A DNA stretch of 64,000 nucleotides. It comes from Stromatinia cepivora (taxonomy: Eukaryota; Ascomycota; Leotiomycetes; Helotiales; Sclerotiniaceae). Positions 35,756 to 47,588 of this stretch are shown here, in pieces (position 1 is the first letter of the stretch; each line of letters begins with the position of its first letter). The notes under the pieces were generated by a model, which saw only the letters and a list, made by a program, of their open reading frames with translations, was not told the DNA's origin and made no database searches. The stretch lies in assembly GCA_014898415.1 (NCBI GenBank), contig RCTD01000024.1, positions 620,001-684,000 on the forward strand. The letters run 5' to 3'. The translations under genes were made by a program, and so were the position numbers.

Positions 35756-36289
35756 GAAGGTTGATTTTTGAAATAGATAGTTGGATAGACCAGCTACTTT
35801 TATACTTTTGTTTGATGTCGTCCCTACACCTTTCCGTTATACAGAATGGACAGTACTGAAACTATTACCACTTTGTTTGTCTTAATGAACTACATCCTGC
35901 CACTTCTTCTGTCATAAACCCTCATCTTAAGATATAATCCAGTCTGCCTACAAGCAAGTCATAATTTACCCGCGCCCCCAGCAAGACCAAGTAGGGACAC
36001 CAAGCAAAATTAATGTCGCCTTCATTCTGCTACCTACTGATAGATGAGAATCTTCTAGAATTGATAAAACGGGTAATTATAATCTAGCACGAGATTTAGC
36101 ACTCATGTAGTTGTTGATCACAAACGTCTTTCTTTGGTTCTAATCGTGCTTTATGTGGCTTGACAGTAAATGCGCCACATGTATAGGATAGAAGTGGGGT
36201 TTTCAGACTCCGATTGTTTTCTGCGTGCAGGGCCACAACATATAAATCAGAATTCTATCATACGAAAAGATTTTGCGGAGTGTGTGCCC
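35756..36289. other. Intergenic region
   Basis: Normal base composition. I see no convincing gene; short frames exist on both strands. It contains the 3' flank of the minus-strand gene at 36290-37950. Confidence 0.35.
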
Positions 36290-37950
36290 AACGTGAGATT
36301 TGGCTGAGCCCAGATGAAAATAATGATAAATGCTACAGCCTGAGATACCTTATTAGCGTCCCCATCCTCCAGGGTAGAATTTTCAGTCCATATTCCCTGA
36401 CGGTGTGGGATCTCATTTGTTAACTGAGAGACGGCTGAACCGTATTCCCTAGTGGATGGTTGAATATCCTCTGATGGGCGTCTGACTGGCGGCAACAGTT
36501 GACCCTGTGTCGATCCTGCAAAGTAATTTGCTGTATTCAACAGTGTGTCTGTAGAATTAGGAGCATTGTTAGATAGGATAACATCGCGTCGAGACTGGTC
36601 AACCCCGGGGTTCAACTTTTTAGTTTGCCTTGAAGTTGACACGGGCTTGGCACACGCCTTTCGTTTTCTGGAAGAAAATGTACCGTCTGTTCGCCCCGTT
36701 TGGTAGCTCACAATGTTCCCCTGAACAAGCTGTTAGATATCCCATTTTGATAAAACTCATGGTTTCTAAACTACTTTCTGATAGAAACTTGTATCCCGCC
36801 GCGAGACAATTAATTGAATTTTGAGTTTCCCAATGCAACTTTTCTCCGCTGACTTCCACCATCGGAGCCGCGTCAAGCTCCAATTTAGTGCAAACAGTAT
36901 GGTAACTACACCAATATCAGATCAGATTTAAGTTCTATAAGTAATAGAAAGTACTTACTTCATATTTAAAGCGCGACTTACAAAAAATGCGGGATCAAGA
37001 AGTACTGGTGGGTAGGGAATTGTCGGTATTTCATTGTATAAAATCTTTACTAAACCAGAGACAACCTTTTGCTGTTTCTGCTTTGCCAAACATGAATAAC
37101 TATTGAAATAATAATCGGTAGCTATTTTATGATTAGAATATATTTCGATTTGGGGGATATTTTTTCCATATATACTGCAAAACTGGATATACAAGAAAAA
37201 CCTTCCAACCCCAGATTTTCAGAAGGCAATTGATAACGGAATTGATTATTTCAACAGCCGTTTACCAATCATTTCGTTTTCGATCATCGGTTATATATTT
37301 TCTATTAGTTTATAATTTCATAAGTGTTATAGTGATCCAAAAACCAATATCTGATATTTACGATAAACTGACTATTGGCTCTATACTCAAATCCCAGTTT
37401 TATATGGATCATTCTAAAGTAAGATGTTAGGAAACGATCAGACCATTTTGCTTTTCTGTGAATGATTCCTATCCCCGAAGTTTGGGCCCAAAGAACTTCT
37501 TCGAAATGTTCTGCTTTGTTATACAAATCTCCTTAATCGTATAACAGTTGTGGCAAAGTATTTACACTTTCAAGATTATTTAATCCTTTTCGAACTTTTG
37601 CTATAGCTGCCTCGATTATAGTCTGAATCTCGTCATGGGTAGAATGATCTTGAGTTATTGATTGTATTAGCTGGGTATTGTTTGTATCGCAATTATAGTT
37701 CACTGGTAATAGATCTTTATCAGTACGGGTATGGTGCGACCTATTACGATTGACTCCGTTGCTTCTCTGACCACAGTCAGAGACCAATTCGGGCTCGCTT
37801 GCTCCATATATTACTGGATTCGATACAGGTCCTTCAGATATTGGTGCGACTACATACATTGATCGAATATACTCGCAAAGCATCGAACTTGTCGCGAGCA
37901 AACATGATTTTTTCGAGATGTTGTACATAGTATTGGAATTATCCACGGTA
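36290..37950 (-). CDS. Uncharacterised multi-exon gene, possibly decayed
   Basis: Several minus-strand coding stretches follow one another: about 37943-37305 (one in-frame stop at 37530-37532), 37194-36959, 36905-36620 and 36711-36330. A well-formed intron joins two of them: donor GTAAGT at 36958, acceptor GGTGTAG ending at 36906 (53 bp). Splicing keeps the frame from SRALNM into YHTVCTKLELDAAP. A further donor GTATCT lies near 36349. Between the last two stretches no splice restores the frame, and the first has a stop, so it may be a pseudogene or have longer introns than I can see. The C-terminal part is Ser/Thr/Arg-rich and probably disordered. I do not recognise the family. Confidence 0.4.
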
Positions 37951-38168
37951 ACACTTTATTATATTTAATAAATTTCTTCCAATATAAACTTTTATATATA
38001 CTATTAATCATATAAAAAGTTCCAATGGCCTAACAGATTAAAAACATCCGATACTTTTTGCACCTTTTCTTTTATTGTTGCTCTTACAGTATCTCGTAGA
38101 GCTTTCTCGCAGTAAAGATTATAGCAATACTTCGAATTGAAAAAAATCTATTTGGGATAATTTTCGAA

Positions 38169-38890
38169 TCAAAAAGGATTGATTATTATTTGAACTACAA
38201 TGCTATAGAATCCAGTTTGTATAAATAAATGAATATAAATTGTTATTGACAATAAAAGAGGATATCTTGAAGGTTTTATAAAACTCTTCTTTTGCTGTTT
38301 CACAAAGCAATAATAATAATTTTCCTTACAGAGAGATGTAAAATCAGCCTCATTCATATTGACTTGCATATGTTTATACAAGAAAAACAGAGAAACTTGA
38401 ACAAATGTGGAGGTGAGAAGAACATATAAAAATCCGAATTCTGAAATTTGGATTTTTAGCGTGGAAATCCAAATATTGTGTGCAACCCTGACGGTCAGCC
38501 TCGCCACGTCATTCAGAAAAGTTTTGGTGCTTAGCATAGACGGTGTGTAACCTGTTGGGCATTCCAGGCTGCACCGGGCTCCAAGCAAGAAATGTTGAAG
38601 TATTTGATCCTGTAGTAACACCACTGCATTCTTTCGCAGATATTTTGGACCCAAATCATCGGTGAGTAGTAAGCCGAGCAGCTTACGGTTGTGGCTTACA
38701 ATTTCGCAGAATAGTTCTATCAAGTTCATCAGCCCGCAACATATCAGATCAGCCATCACGCCCGAGGCAAGGATCTCTCGAATGCCCTTTGCCCTTCTGC
38801 TACTGACCACATACAGAAAGATCAAACCATCAACGGCGATTACGAAAGGATAGAATATCACACATTTGGTCCTGTCGGTTTTACGAGATC
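38169..38890 (-). CDS. Open frame of uncertain reality (antisense to other coding-like sequence)
   Basis: An open stretch of about 240 codons without a clear ATG (the first available codon in the compact frame is GTG at 38861). It predicts hydrophobic segments near both ends and no known motif. The opposite strand also looks coding: 38822-39059 on the plus strand reads as a well-composed C-terminus ending at TGA 39057-39059, 2 bp before the stop of the minus-strand gene at 39062. A canonical intron (GTGAGT at 38651 to CGCAG) and a pyrimidine-rich acceptor (TTTTCCTTACAG, near 38330) also lie on the plus strand. One strand is a shadow; I cannot decide which. Confidence 0.25.
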
Positions 38891-39061
38891 TATGTCATGG
38901 GAGGGCGGAGAGCAGTATGGACGTATAAACGTTGCCGTCAATGGGTTAAGCCAAATCATTTATGGAGCTCGTGTGGGAAAAGAGAATATAGATCTTCCTG
39001 CAGGGTCAACTGTCCTTGTGAGCAAGACTAAGTTTAAATTGGTCCCAAAAGATCTTTGACA

Positions 39062-40384
39062 TCAGTTTAACCCATCGTACATAAGTTCATATAACTTTAC
39101 ACCAACTGAAAATTCCAACATGATTACCATGTGCCAATCTCTCCCGTCTAGAGCACGACGAAGATGCACTGCGTCAATTCCTATACCGAGCCCCGCTGCC
39201 GAATCCTCTTGATTGGTGTTGCTCACGTAAACGGCTTCAGAAATATAACTACCAAGAAGCTCTTCTAAAATCTGTCGCGATTGACTCAACTCCTCCCCTA
39301 CGCGCGAACAAATCCAGATGCCCAACCTGACATCAACAAGTGGTATTTCTAGAAGACACAAGAAAATTGTCCCTGTAGATATATTGTCTTTTTCTTCCAA
39401 TCTTTTGTCACTCTTGAAGCAAGCATCAAAGAGACTGTCTCCAATAATGTCTCTCAAATTATGCCAATTGGGAAGCTCAGATATGCAAATTGTGCTACAG
39501 CGGACGTCACCCCCACGGGGACGATTCGCTACAGGCTCTCCTGAGACGTGCAGATGGCGAAGATCAGAGCGAATTGGCGATTCGATCTGCAATTTGATAT
39601 ATTCGAGTATTCTCGTGGCTGTATTTTCAAACTCTGCACACATCGATCTCATGCCCATCTGTTCCATATGAGTGAAGGTCGTGTTAAACCTTTTTCGGTT
39701 CAACAGTGATTGTTCCCATCTTTTGTCAATTTAGCGTTGTTTTGATAACCGTGAGATGGCAACTCACTCTAGATACGAGATCTCCTCTCCGAGAAGCAAT
39801 AGACTTCCCAAACCAAGGTTTCGCGCAAGGACATGATATCGTGCGCCAGCTTGTATGATATGCTCCACCTTACCAACAAGCAACTCCTCGTCTTGATCGG
39901 ATTCGGAGAGTAGCAATCGCACGACGATTCTTGCTTCATCCTTACCACCAGGACGAGTCAGCCGTGTCAGAGCCAAACAATAAAATCGACGAAGAATACA
40001 AGAATGTGCATCGGATAATGGGAGCCGTAAACACTGAACGATCAAATGTCGCCGAGACTGGGTAACGAATGGTAGCTCCGTACTTCCCCAAAACGATGCA
40101 GGGTCCCTGTTCCATTTACTGGCACTGTTCGCCAGTAATACCGCAGTGTTTTGCTCGATGTGAAATTGCGAAATTCCTTTGTTGGTCTTATCTTTGGCCG
40201 TAAATGATCTTTTGGTTAATGTGAAATTAAGTTGGCCCTTGATTTCTGGATGGGTTTGCAGAAAATTGTAGGCTAATGAGAGAAACTCGTTCAATCGCCG
40301 GGGGGAAATCTGATCTGGGTTGTCTTGACCGTGGAGGCTCTCTTGGAGCTGCGTTTCTAAACAAGGGGAACACATTCCTGACAT
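39062..40384 (-). CDS. Uncharacterised two-exon protein, about 424 aa
   Basis: Exon 1 runs from ATG 40384 to 39768 and exon 2 from 39719 to the stop at 39062. The 48-bp intron (39720-39767) has donor GTGAGT, a branch-like GCTAAAT and acceptor CAAAAG. Splicing changes frame precisely, joining EEISYLE to WEQSLLNRKRF. The protein is soluble, rich in Leu and charged residues, and mostly helical in appearance, with no signal peptide or membrane segment. An alternative upstream ATG at 40424 lies in a different frame. I do not recognise a domain. The intact splice and even codon use suggest a real, conserved gene. Confidence 0.6.
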
Positions 40385-42300
40385 TGAATAACGAGATGAT
40401 CTGGTCGCGAAATACTTCGATCATGTTCTGAGTTCCAACAATTTGCTAGTCTAAGGATAGTGCAAATACCTCCGAATATCCGCGTAATTACCCGGAGCTG
40501 AACGAGTAATCCCCTACAGAAACACAGGGATTTTACGATAGTGGCACGCGCGTAGTAATTAATGGGGCATAGATCAGTTTGCGCATAACTAACCCCTTCT
40601 TTCCTATCATAAAAAAGGATTGTTTATTGGAAATTCTCCATGAGATTTGCTTTGTCTGCAAAATGAACGTAGAATGGGAGTTGTTAAATGCCCAATCAAA
40701 TCACCACACGAGTGCAACCTGAAAGCTCATATTTATTGGAAGAATTTGTACTTATACTTTTTGCAATTTCATCCATCATACCTGTTCCCGGAGGACATTG
40801 GTCTTCTGTCATCCATCTCAACAGATTTGATGGTCTGCGCGTCAGGAAAACACGTACATCTGCTTGAGCCATTCGACAAGACCTGATGCCTAGCCAAGTA
40901 CTAGATGGATGAAAAGTGATACGGTATGTTTGATGGGGAAGGACGACGGTGGTTTCATTCTTGGAGTGTTATTGCCGAGTTTGGGTTAGGAGTATTCTGT
41001 GATAGATGATTGATTAGGAGAAATGAGCTTAACATGTAGGGGAGCACTAAAAAAGTACGCAACGTTGATCGAACCCTTGTATCTGTAATGTATTGCAATC
41101 AAAAGGAACATAATTTATGCAGGAGATATTTTGTTGGATCATTGATATCAGTAATATTCTGAGTTTGAATCACGTTAAGCTATTATAAGTATTTCAAAGA
41201 TTGCGTGTCAACAGAATCCCCTTGTGTTGTTCGCGTGGAATTGCTTCCGAGTACTAGTCTTTTGTGCAACCCCCTGACTCCCAGAGCACTAGGACCAGAT
41301 GCCTCGAAACATATTAGGGATGTCATGGTCTGTTCATAACCGCTCGCCTACATGTACGATTGTAGAATGATGGGATATCTGCATGTGAAGGTCTTAAGAT
41401 CGGCAGAACACGCTTGGCGTATTGACTTTTTTTACATGTTCTACTAGCGTCGACCTGTGCCGTGTTATAACACAATGAATGGTACGACGTCTGATGAGTT
41501 TCGTTCTGAGTTCTTCATACGAGACTCGAAAGCGATTTTAGCTTCATCATTGAGGACGCCCCGCAATCCTAACCTTCAAATCTTTTGAATCATACCCCTC
41601 ACCTTGACCACGAGACAACTGCCACTGGCAGTTTAGCGTCATGGAACCGGCAATGATTTCTGCAGGAGGAATTGATTCCGAAGAGGAGCTTGTTCCTAAT
41701 TACAAGGGTCAGAAACATGTTCGCAATGCAGTAGGTGGTATTTAGGAGCATGAGATAGAAATGGGATGAAAATGTGACATCCGAGGATTAAGGATCTCAT
41801 AGGATCATCGGTGTTTGAGTGCCTTTTCCTTGTTTATTGTTGAAACATATCCCGTCGCTTCAAAATATGCCTCGTGTGTAAGGAGTCGAGTCTGGGATTT
41901 GTGTTGGTGTGTATCAATAGGGGAGATGAATGCAAAGGCTCTGGCCAATATAGGGAACATGAGGTTGGAATTGTACCCTCTGATATCAGTTGAATATACA
42001 TATAGATACACGGAAAAGCTCAGCCCCTTAGTAAACAAGATTGTATTATTAAGCATGGTCTAACTTCTTTCAACTTCTGTCAATCTCTGATTGGCTCAAA
42101 CATTTTAGCCTCGCGCCTGAGGATAAGATAAGATCTCGTCTGTTTTTGTTTTCTGGAGGGCGGCCGCTAGTGTAAGGCCTAAGTGATTCAGCCAAAATGT
42201 GTCCACAGCCAAAATCCTGTTAGATATTCTTCTACCTCTAACTCTGACGGAGCACAATCACAATCTCCTTGCTCTAACCCTAAATACAAACTTTGACAAT
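40385..42300. other. Long intergenic region
   Basis: About 1.9 kb of ordinary composition without a convincing gene. A possible short first exon sits at 41640-41740 on the plus strand (ATG, about 34 codons, then a GTAGGT donor), but I find no partner exon. The frames at 41805-42063 on both strands mirror each other and look accidental. Confidence 0.35.
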
Positions 42301-42709
42301 ATGAAAGACGATGTATCAACTATAGCTAGTGATGAAGACAAACTAAATCTCAAGGCCAAAGAAATGGTAGGTCAAAATGCTCTAACCTTTTGACTGTTTC
42401 TGTGCTTAGATAAGCTAACATGCCTAGATTGGGCTACACGTTCGCGTTGACCCAATCAAAACTACTGGAGACGGAGAATGGGTTTGGAAGACATGGCCCG
42501 AAGTTGTTGGAGTTGTTGTATACAGGAATAGCAACAAGGGAAATGTCAGAGTTATTGGGGGCGAGGAAGAAGATAATGAATTTGAAGCAACAGGACCCGA
42601 ATATGATGGAGCTAGTTTGATTGTGGTCAAGAAAGATCAAACTTGTCTATTATATAAATATCCAAGTGTGCGATTCATCCGTGGGACACCAGAGTTTACC
42701 GCGACTTGA
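42301..42709 (+). CDS. Small two-exon protein, 115 aa, unknown
   Basis: Exon 1 is 42301-42366 (ATG AAA GAC...). The intron is 42367-42427, with donor GTAGGT, a CTCTAAC branch motif and acceptor CCTAG. Exon 2 is 42428-42709. The spliced product is acidic and hydrophilic, with a central segment (GDGEWVWKTWPEVVGVVVYR) and a conserved-looking C-terminus (KYPSVRFIRGTPEF). Exon 2 has no start codon of its own and is invisible without splicing. It has no signal peptide and no family I can name. Its last 14 bp overlap the end of the convergent gene 42696-43403. Confidence 0.55.
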
Positions 42710-43403
42710 TGAATTGAATCAAACTCAATATCATCTTGGATGCAATGCTCATCTTCATAGTTTGGTCTTCTGCTACTCGAACCTCTATCCACGCAGGGTT
42801 CTGTGCTGGAAAGATCACTGTCAAATCCTCTTTACCACCTTGCAGAGTCCGAAGAAAATCCGATAGTTCTTGAGTTGTGATATGTAATATCTGCATATTG
42901 TCATCTGTAGTTTGTTAGAGAAAACTGTGAGATTCAAAAAGAGTTTAGCCTTTACCTGGGGGAAATAATGTATCCATCAAAGCCATAAAAGTAGGATGTG
43001 CTTCAAAACCTCCTTCTTTGGCTACTTCTCTTAAGAAATGACATGCAGGCGTATTCCATCTCAATCGTATTGAGTTCAAGGTTTCATCGTCGATCAATGC
43101 CCGAACATTGACATTATTCATTTGAGCCGACATCGTAGGGGTAACCACGGAGATGAAGGGAAAAAATAAATAGGGATTTTCGGTAGCAACCAAGAGAGAT
43201 GATTGACGAAATTGTTCTCGACGCCAACTAGTCGCAGTCTGTTCACGTTGGAACGGCCCAAATACTTTGAAAAGTCGTTGTGTGATACGTGATTGTTGAG
43301 GTTTAGGAATGCCCTCTGACTCGGAGAATATTGTCGCACAATCCTTTATCTTTCCTTTTAATGCCTGTATTTCTGCAAGGCCTATCCCAGCCTTATTGCT
43401 CAT
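42696..43403 (-). CDS. Two-exon protein, 218 aa, unknown
   Basis: Exon 1 runs from ATG 43403 to 42956, then a 51-bp intron (42905-42955: donor GTAAAG, branch CTCTAAC, acceptor CTACAG), then exon 2 from 42904 to the stop at 42696. Splicing joins MDTLFPP to DDNMQILHITTQEL. The protein starts with a Lys-rich helix, has an Arg-rich middle (residues about 38-65) and a C-terminal part with a VIFPAQNPAWIEVRV strand pair. No domain is recognised. It is convergent with, and overlaps by 14 bp, the gene at 42301-42709. Confidence 0.5.
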
Positions 43404-44069
43404 CGTTACAGTCGGTTATGATGTTGATTATGATGTCGATTATGGTGTTTCTGGTCAAGTTAGGAGCTTATCGGCCAGGAATGAAGTCCTTCTAGGTGGT
43501 GTTCTTTCCCAGGCAGGAGATTTTCTAGGTTCGGAGTGCGCGCGATACGAATTTGTGGAGTATGCCGCTCTGGGGCTTACGATCTTTACTTTAAACGGTG
43601 TAGCCGACTGGCAAGAGAAAATGAAACGTACCCATGAAAAATGAAATGGTCGCGCACCTTTTCGGCCCGAATGAAATATACCCATGTAAAATGAAAAATG
43701 ACCCAGGCTTGGCGCTCGTATGCAGCGGCTCGAGAAATGAAATAGACCCATGCAAAATGAAATGATCTAAGCTCAGTTCGCATGCAAGTATATGCAAGCC
43801 AAACAAAAATGGAGTCTGGTGGACTTTGAGATAAGATCTGCTAAGCGGAAAGCTTTTAACCTGTTATGGCTTAGAGGATAACTCTGGCGGCTATGGGGAT
43901 GCAGTAGCATGTTGGCCAATGTTCTTTTCTATTGACGCATATGCAAAGAAATGCATCTCGGTGATTTTCAATACAAGGTTTCACTCGATATCTAAAGTAT
44001 CTAAATCGACATTTCCCTTTTGCACCAGACCGCAACATCGCAGAACCAGATACCTCAAGTTAAATTGAT
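43404..44069. promoter_or_regulatory. Divergent promoter region with repeated motif
   Basis: This is the upstream region shared by the minus-strand gene at 43403 and the plus-strand DUF7924 gene at 44070, so it should hold both promoters. It contains the three-copy repeat at 43621-43764 listed separately. I see no further element. Confidence 0.4.
43621..43764. repeat. Spaced repeat, three units of about 28 bp
   Basis: Units start at 43621, 43671 and 43737 and share ATGAAA, then (C/T)(G/A)(T/G)ACCCATG, then AAAATGAAA. Spacers of 21 and 36 bp are unrelated. Antisense frames therefore show a repeated FHF-(A/T/S)WV-(Y/R)FI pattern, which is a by-product and not a protein repeat I would trust. 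Confidence 0.75.
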
Positions 44070-45807
44070 ATGGCTCCCTCTTCCAAAAACTCCAATGCTC
44101 CTTTGCGAAGAAGCCTACGCTTACGAACTGGCAATCATATTCAAACTACCTCCCTCGTCCAGAATTCGGCAGCACACCAAGAAGATTCCCCCCCCACCCC
44201 TCAACCACGACAGCGACACGCAGACTCGAGAAAGAGGCCTCGAGAGAATCACCCCAACCCCCCTCGGAAGCGACAACGAGCCGAAACTAACCCTACGAAT
44301 CCTCGAGAAGATAACCCCAATCCGACAGAACTATCACACCAAGGACGTCAATCCTTATCTCACAGTCTGAAACCCCTCAACTCGAAAGTGGCCATCCCTC
44401 ACAACATCTTGAATATCATTAAGTGGACAGAGAGAGTTGCAGAAGAGACAGATACGGTGCATTATCAAGCGGAAGATTTCGAGCATGAATGTGTGAACAA
44501 TATGGATGAATCGATCAAGGGAAAGAAAACTTCAGGGAGGCGTTCCACGTCCATCTCTGCAAACGAGATTGGGTACGACCATGCCAAATATCCCACTCTT
44601 CTTGAAGATCAAGGAACCTACATGGAGGAATATACCGGCGTCCTTTCAGAAGAGATTAAGGAGTTTAATATCAACATCTCCCGGCATCTGCGTTTGCATA
44701 AGCAGCCAATACCTTCAGGTACTATATTTGACAAGAATTACAAGAAGGTTATGCATTCGATCAAAAACTACAATGAGACGGCGCTTATTGCCATATCTCA
44801 CCAATGATGATGCCCACGATACTGAGTTTGGTTCTTGATGATGAAAAATACAGCCCCTTTGTTCAGAGTTTTTCCGATCAATGGGGAGAGTGTAAAGGGC
44901 TTCAACACTTCAAAGCTCCCCAACCAGACTCGGCTGTTGGGTTCAAAAAATCTGCATTTACAGATGAGCAACTCGAGAAACTTCAGCTCTCAGGTATGCT
45001 CGGAGATTTGAACTGCACATCTTCTTGCAAAGGCACATACTATATGTTCTTCCCATTCATTACCTGTGAAGTAAAACGTTCAAGCAATGCGACCGAAATT
45101 GCAGATCGGCAGAATGCTCATAGCCAAACTGTCGCTCTACGAAGTCTGGTGGAACTTTACAGCCTTTCTAACAGACAACAAGAACTTCATGGGAGAATCT
45201 TAACCTACTCTATATCTTACAACAACACCCATGTCAGTTTGTATGGCCATATGCCGATAATTGTCAAAGAGAAAGGTGCTGTAGAATGTTACATGCAATT
45301 AATTCGTGGTTTCGATCTCAGAGACAACGAAGGTGAGCACAGATGGGTATGCCGCCAATTCTATCTCAATGCCTTAGATAAAGGCCTTGAGCTTCTGAGC
45401 AATATTCGGGCTTTGATCGATAGCTGGACACCCACTCAAAGTCAACTTGCATCTCTGATTCAAGAACAAGCTTCCAGTCAGCAGTCTTTATGCAGATCTG
45501 AGATAGCGTCTTCAAGAGGCCACTCATGCCTTTCGCAGAAATTTGACACTCAGATTCTATCAGATGACGAGCTAGCCAATGCGGATTGGCAACACACACC
45601 CAACACGTCCGACACATCTGCGACTCCACCTTCGAAAAAACCAAAATCATCATCGTCTACAAGCAAAAAAAACGTCTTAAGCAAGCTGAGAAAGAGAAAA
45701 TCCTAGCATTCACTATGAATGATTATCACGATTCTTTCAAGATTCCTCCGACATGTCTAGAGTACGGCGAGGGCTATGAAGAGACTTACTTGTGGGAAGC
45801 AGTGTAG
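44070..45807 (+). pseudogene. DUF7924 domain protein, frameshifted
   Basis: The first part, 44070-44807 (ATG in good context), has a basic Pro-rich N-terminus and then the helical lead-in SGTIFDKNYKKVMHSIKNYNE. It ends in the middle of a conserved strand. The frame resumes at about 44790, before 44804, and runs to 45706 with the family core: PQPDSAVGFKKSAFT, then LGDLN, then FFPFITCEVK, EIADRQNAHS and YGHMPII. The D...EVK pattern resembles a PD-(D/E)XK nuclease fold, as proposed for this family by its motif layout; this is inference. No intron fits at the junction. A second shift may lie at the A8 run (45665-45672), after which another frame continues to 45807 with a charged C-terminus. It is either a pseudogene or carries two sequencing errors. 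Confidence 0.65.
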
Positions 45808-47588
45808 ATTAGCAATCGTTTTTCATAGTATTTTTAAGTGTTCATGAGGTGTTTGTTTTTCTCCGTGCTACAACCACTTTACGCCGAGTAAAATTCCTGA
45901 TTGTATGCAATCTAGAGATTATTAGATGTCAGACAACGTCCCTTACCTGGACACAGTGCCTCAGACGCGTGAAGGGATCCTGGTGGGGCTTACATACTAT
46001 GGGTAGTCACCACCATTGCTACCCTGATCCCAGGTCACACGAACGGAAGAAAACATCGTCAGTGAGTACCTATGTAACAATTGGTCTGTTGAAAGTGACG
46101 CGCCTTGCACCTTCGGCCAGGAAACAGGCAATATATCACGGAGGAAGAGACCTTCAAAGGCCACCGCGCGCGAGGCCCTGACAAGGTCAGGCGAACATTC
46201 AAATAACCCCCCGTTTGACAGCAGAGAACATGATCTTAGGAAGGCAGGGAGTGTCATTTGAATGCACTGATTGTATCCGTTCGAATCATGTTATTTTACA
46301 GAAATTTGTTATCGACTACTTTATCAAGTATATTGCTTTCTAAACTCACGTTCTTCAGTGTAACTTCTATTATAGCGACAAGGACAGTTAATACTCCCCG
46401 AGATCATATCGGTTTACGCTGATCAAGGGTCTCTATTCGATGCATCAAGCCACATCTATCTGATTGTAATTTCCCGGTATTGTATTTCTCAATCTATTCT
46501 AAACATTGTTTAGGCGAATATTCACAAATGGATGGACGATCTGGTCTCGTTTTGGATGCATCTCAATGTATAGCAGCGCTTCAAATACAGTGACCTCCGA
46601 GAGCTCCAACACGTCATCAGATTTAGGTATTTGAATCTCGACTTCAAGTTCTCAGCGCTATGCTCGGATATCCTTCGGAGATTCTATTGCATTGCGCTAG
46701 GTTGTTTGCGTGAACGCGAGCGTTGACCATCTAATGAGAATGCGGAAACGATCATAAGATCAAGCTATATTTTGAACGATCCAAGCTTTGGTAAGTGTCT
46801 CGCCGCAATGAAATTATCATCCACGATGGTGCAAGATGCGAAAACATCACTAGCCAGCTTGGCGTGGGGAATGTGTTTTCCTCGGGAAGCTACACACATC
46901 ATTCCATGTAAAGGTTGTTTATCAAAGTAGCAAGTGGTATTAGAGAGGGCTATATCATCCCTGCATTGTTCGCTGTAACCAAAGGAGTGACTGCGCCTAT
47001 CTGCAAGACCCCAAAATTTTATGCACGCTACTGTATTTACACAAGGATTATTCGATAGTTTCAACCACCAGAACTACCATTGCGAACCGTGTCAACCTTT
47101 ACCTTTCCTGTCAATCGATGCATAGGTCATTTAGATGACAGGATGTTGTTCGCATTGATGCAAAAGATGGTGGGATTGCAGTATAGACCCCTGCTTGGTT
47201 GCCATTAAGTAGAACGACCAACAGACCGTGACGACGCCGATGGCTGGTTTGGAGGCCGCGTGGACGTAGATGACAAAAGATCATGGATATAGAGCTGAAA
47301 ACATGATATAAATATCTTGATCCTGCACTGCCTATATCCTATATCATGATTCGTTCAGACGTATACAATCAACGCAGACTATGAATGTCAACATATTTGT
47401 CCTAAGGTGCCAGGATGGGCCCCCCTCCGTCTCACAGAGGATGATTCGTCATTTGCCATTGAAATCCATCATTTCCTGGGGCTAATCACAGTCCCTGATG
47501 TCTCTCAGCCTTCAGCTCTATCAACTGTTACAGATCAGTCTATTTGAAATGAACAAATCCATAAGACTAAACGGATTTCCAAATCTAG
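45808..47588. other. Intergenic or decayed region
   Basis: Normal composition. A minus-strand frame at about 47085-46765 encodes some 105 residues with 7 Cys (NPCVNTVACIKFWG, then AASRGKH-like), open after a possible acceptor AATGGTAG but without an ATG. It could be an exon of a small protein; evidence is weak. The plus-strand frame 45849-46181 has no motif. I annotate neither as a gene. Confidence 0.3.

Noticed and set aside
41805..42063. Two antiparallel frames of about 83 codons
   Set aside because: Mirror images of each other with no splice signals, motif or biased composition.
43455..43806. Overlapping minus-strand frames with repeated FHF-WVYFI-like segments
   Set aside because: The apparent protein repeat comes from the three-copy DNA motif at 43621-43764, read in all three frames. 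There is no conserved start or splice signal.
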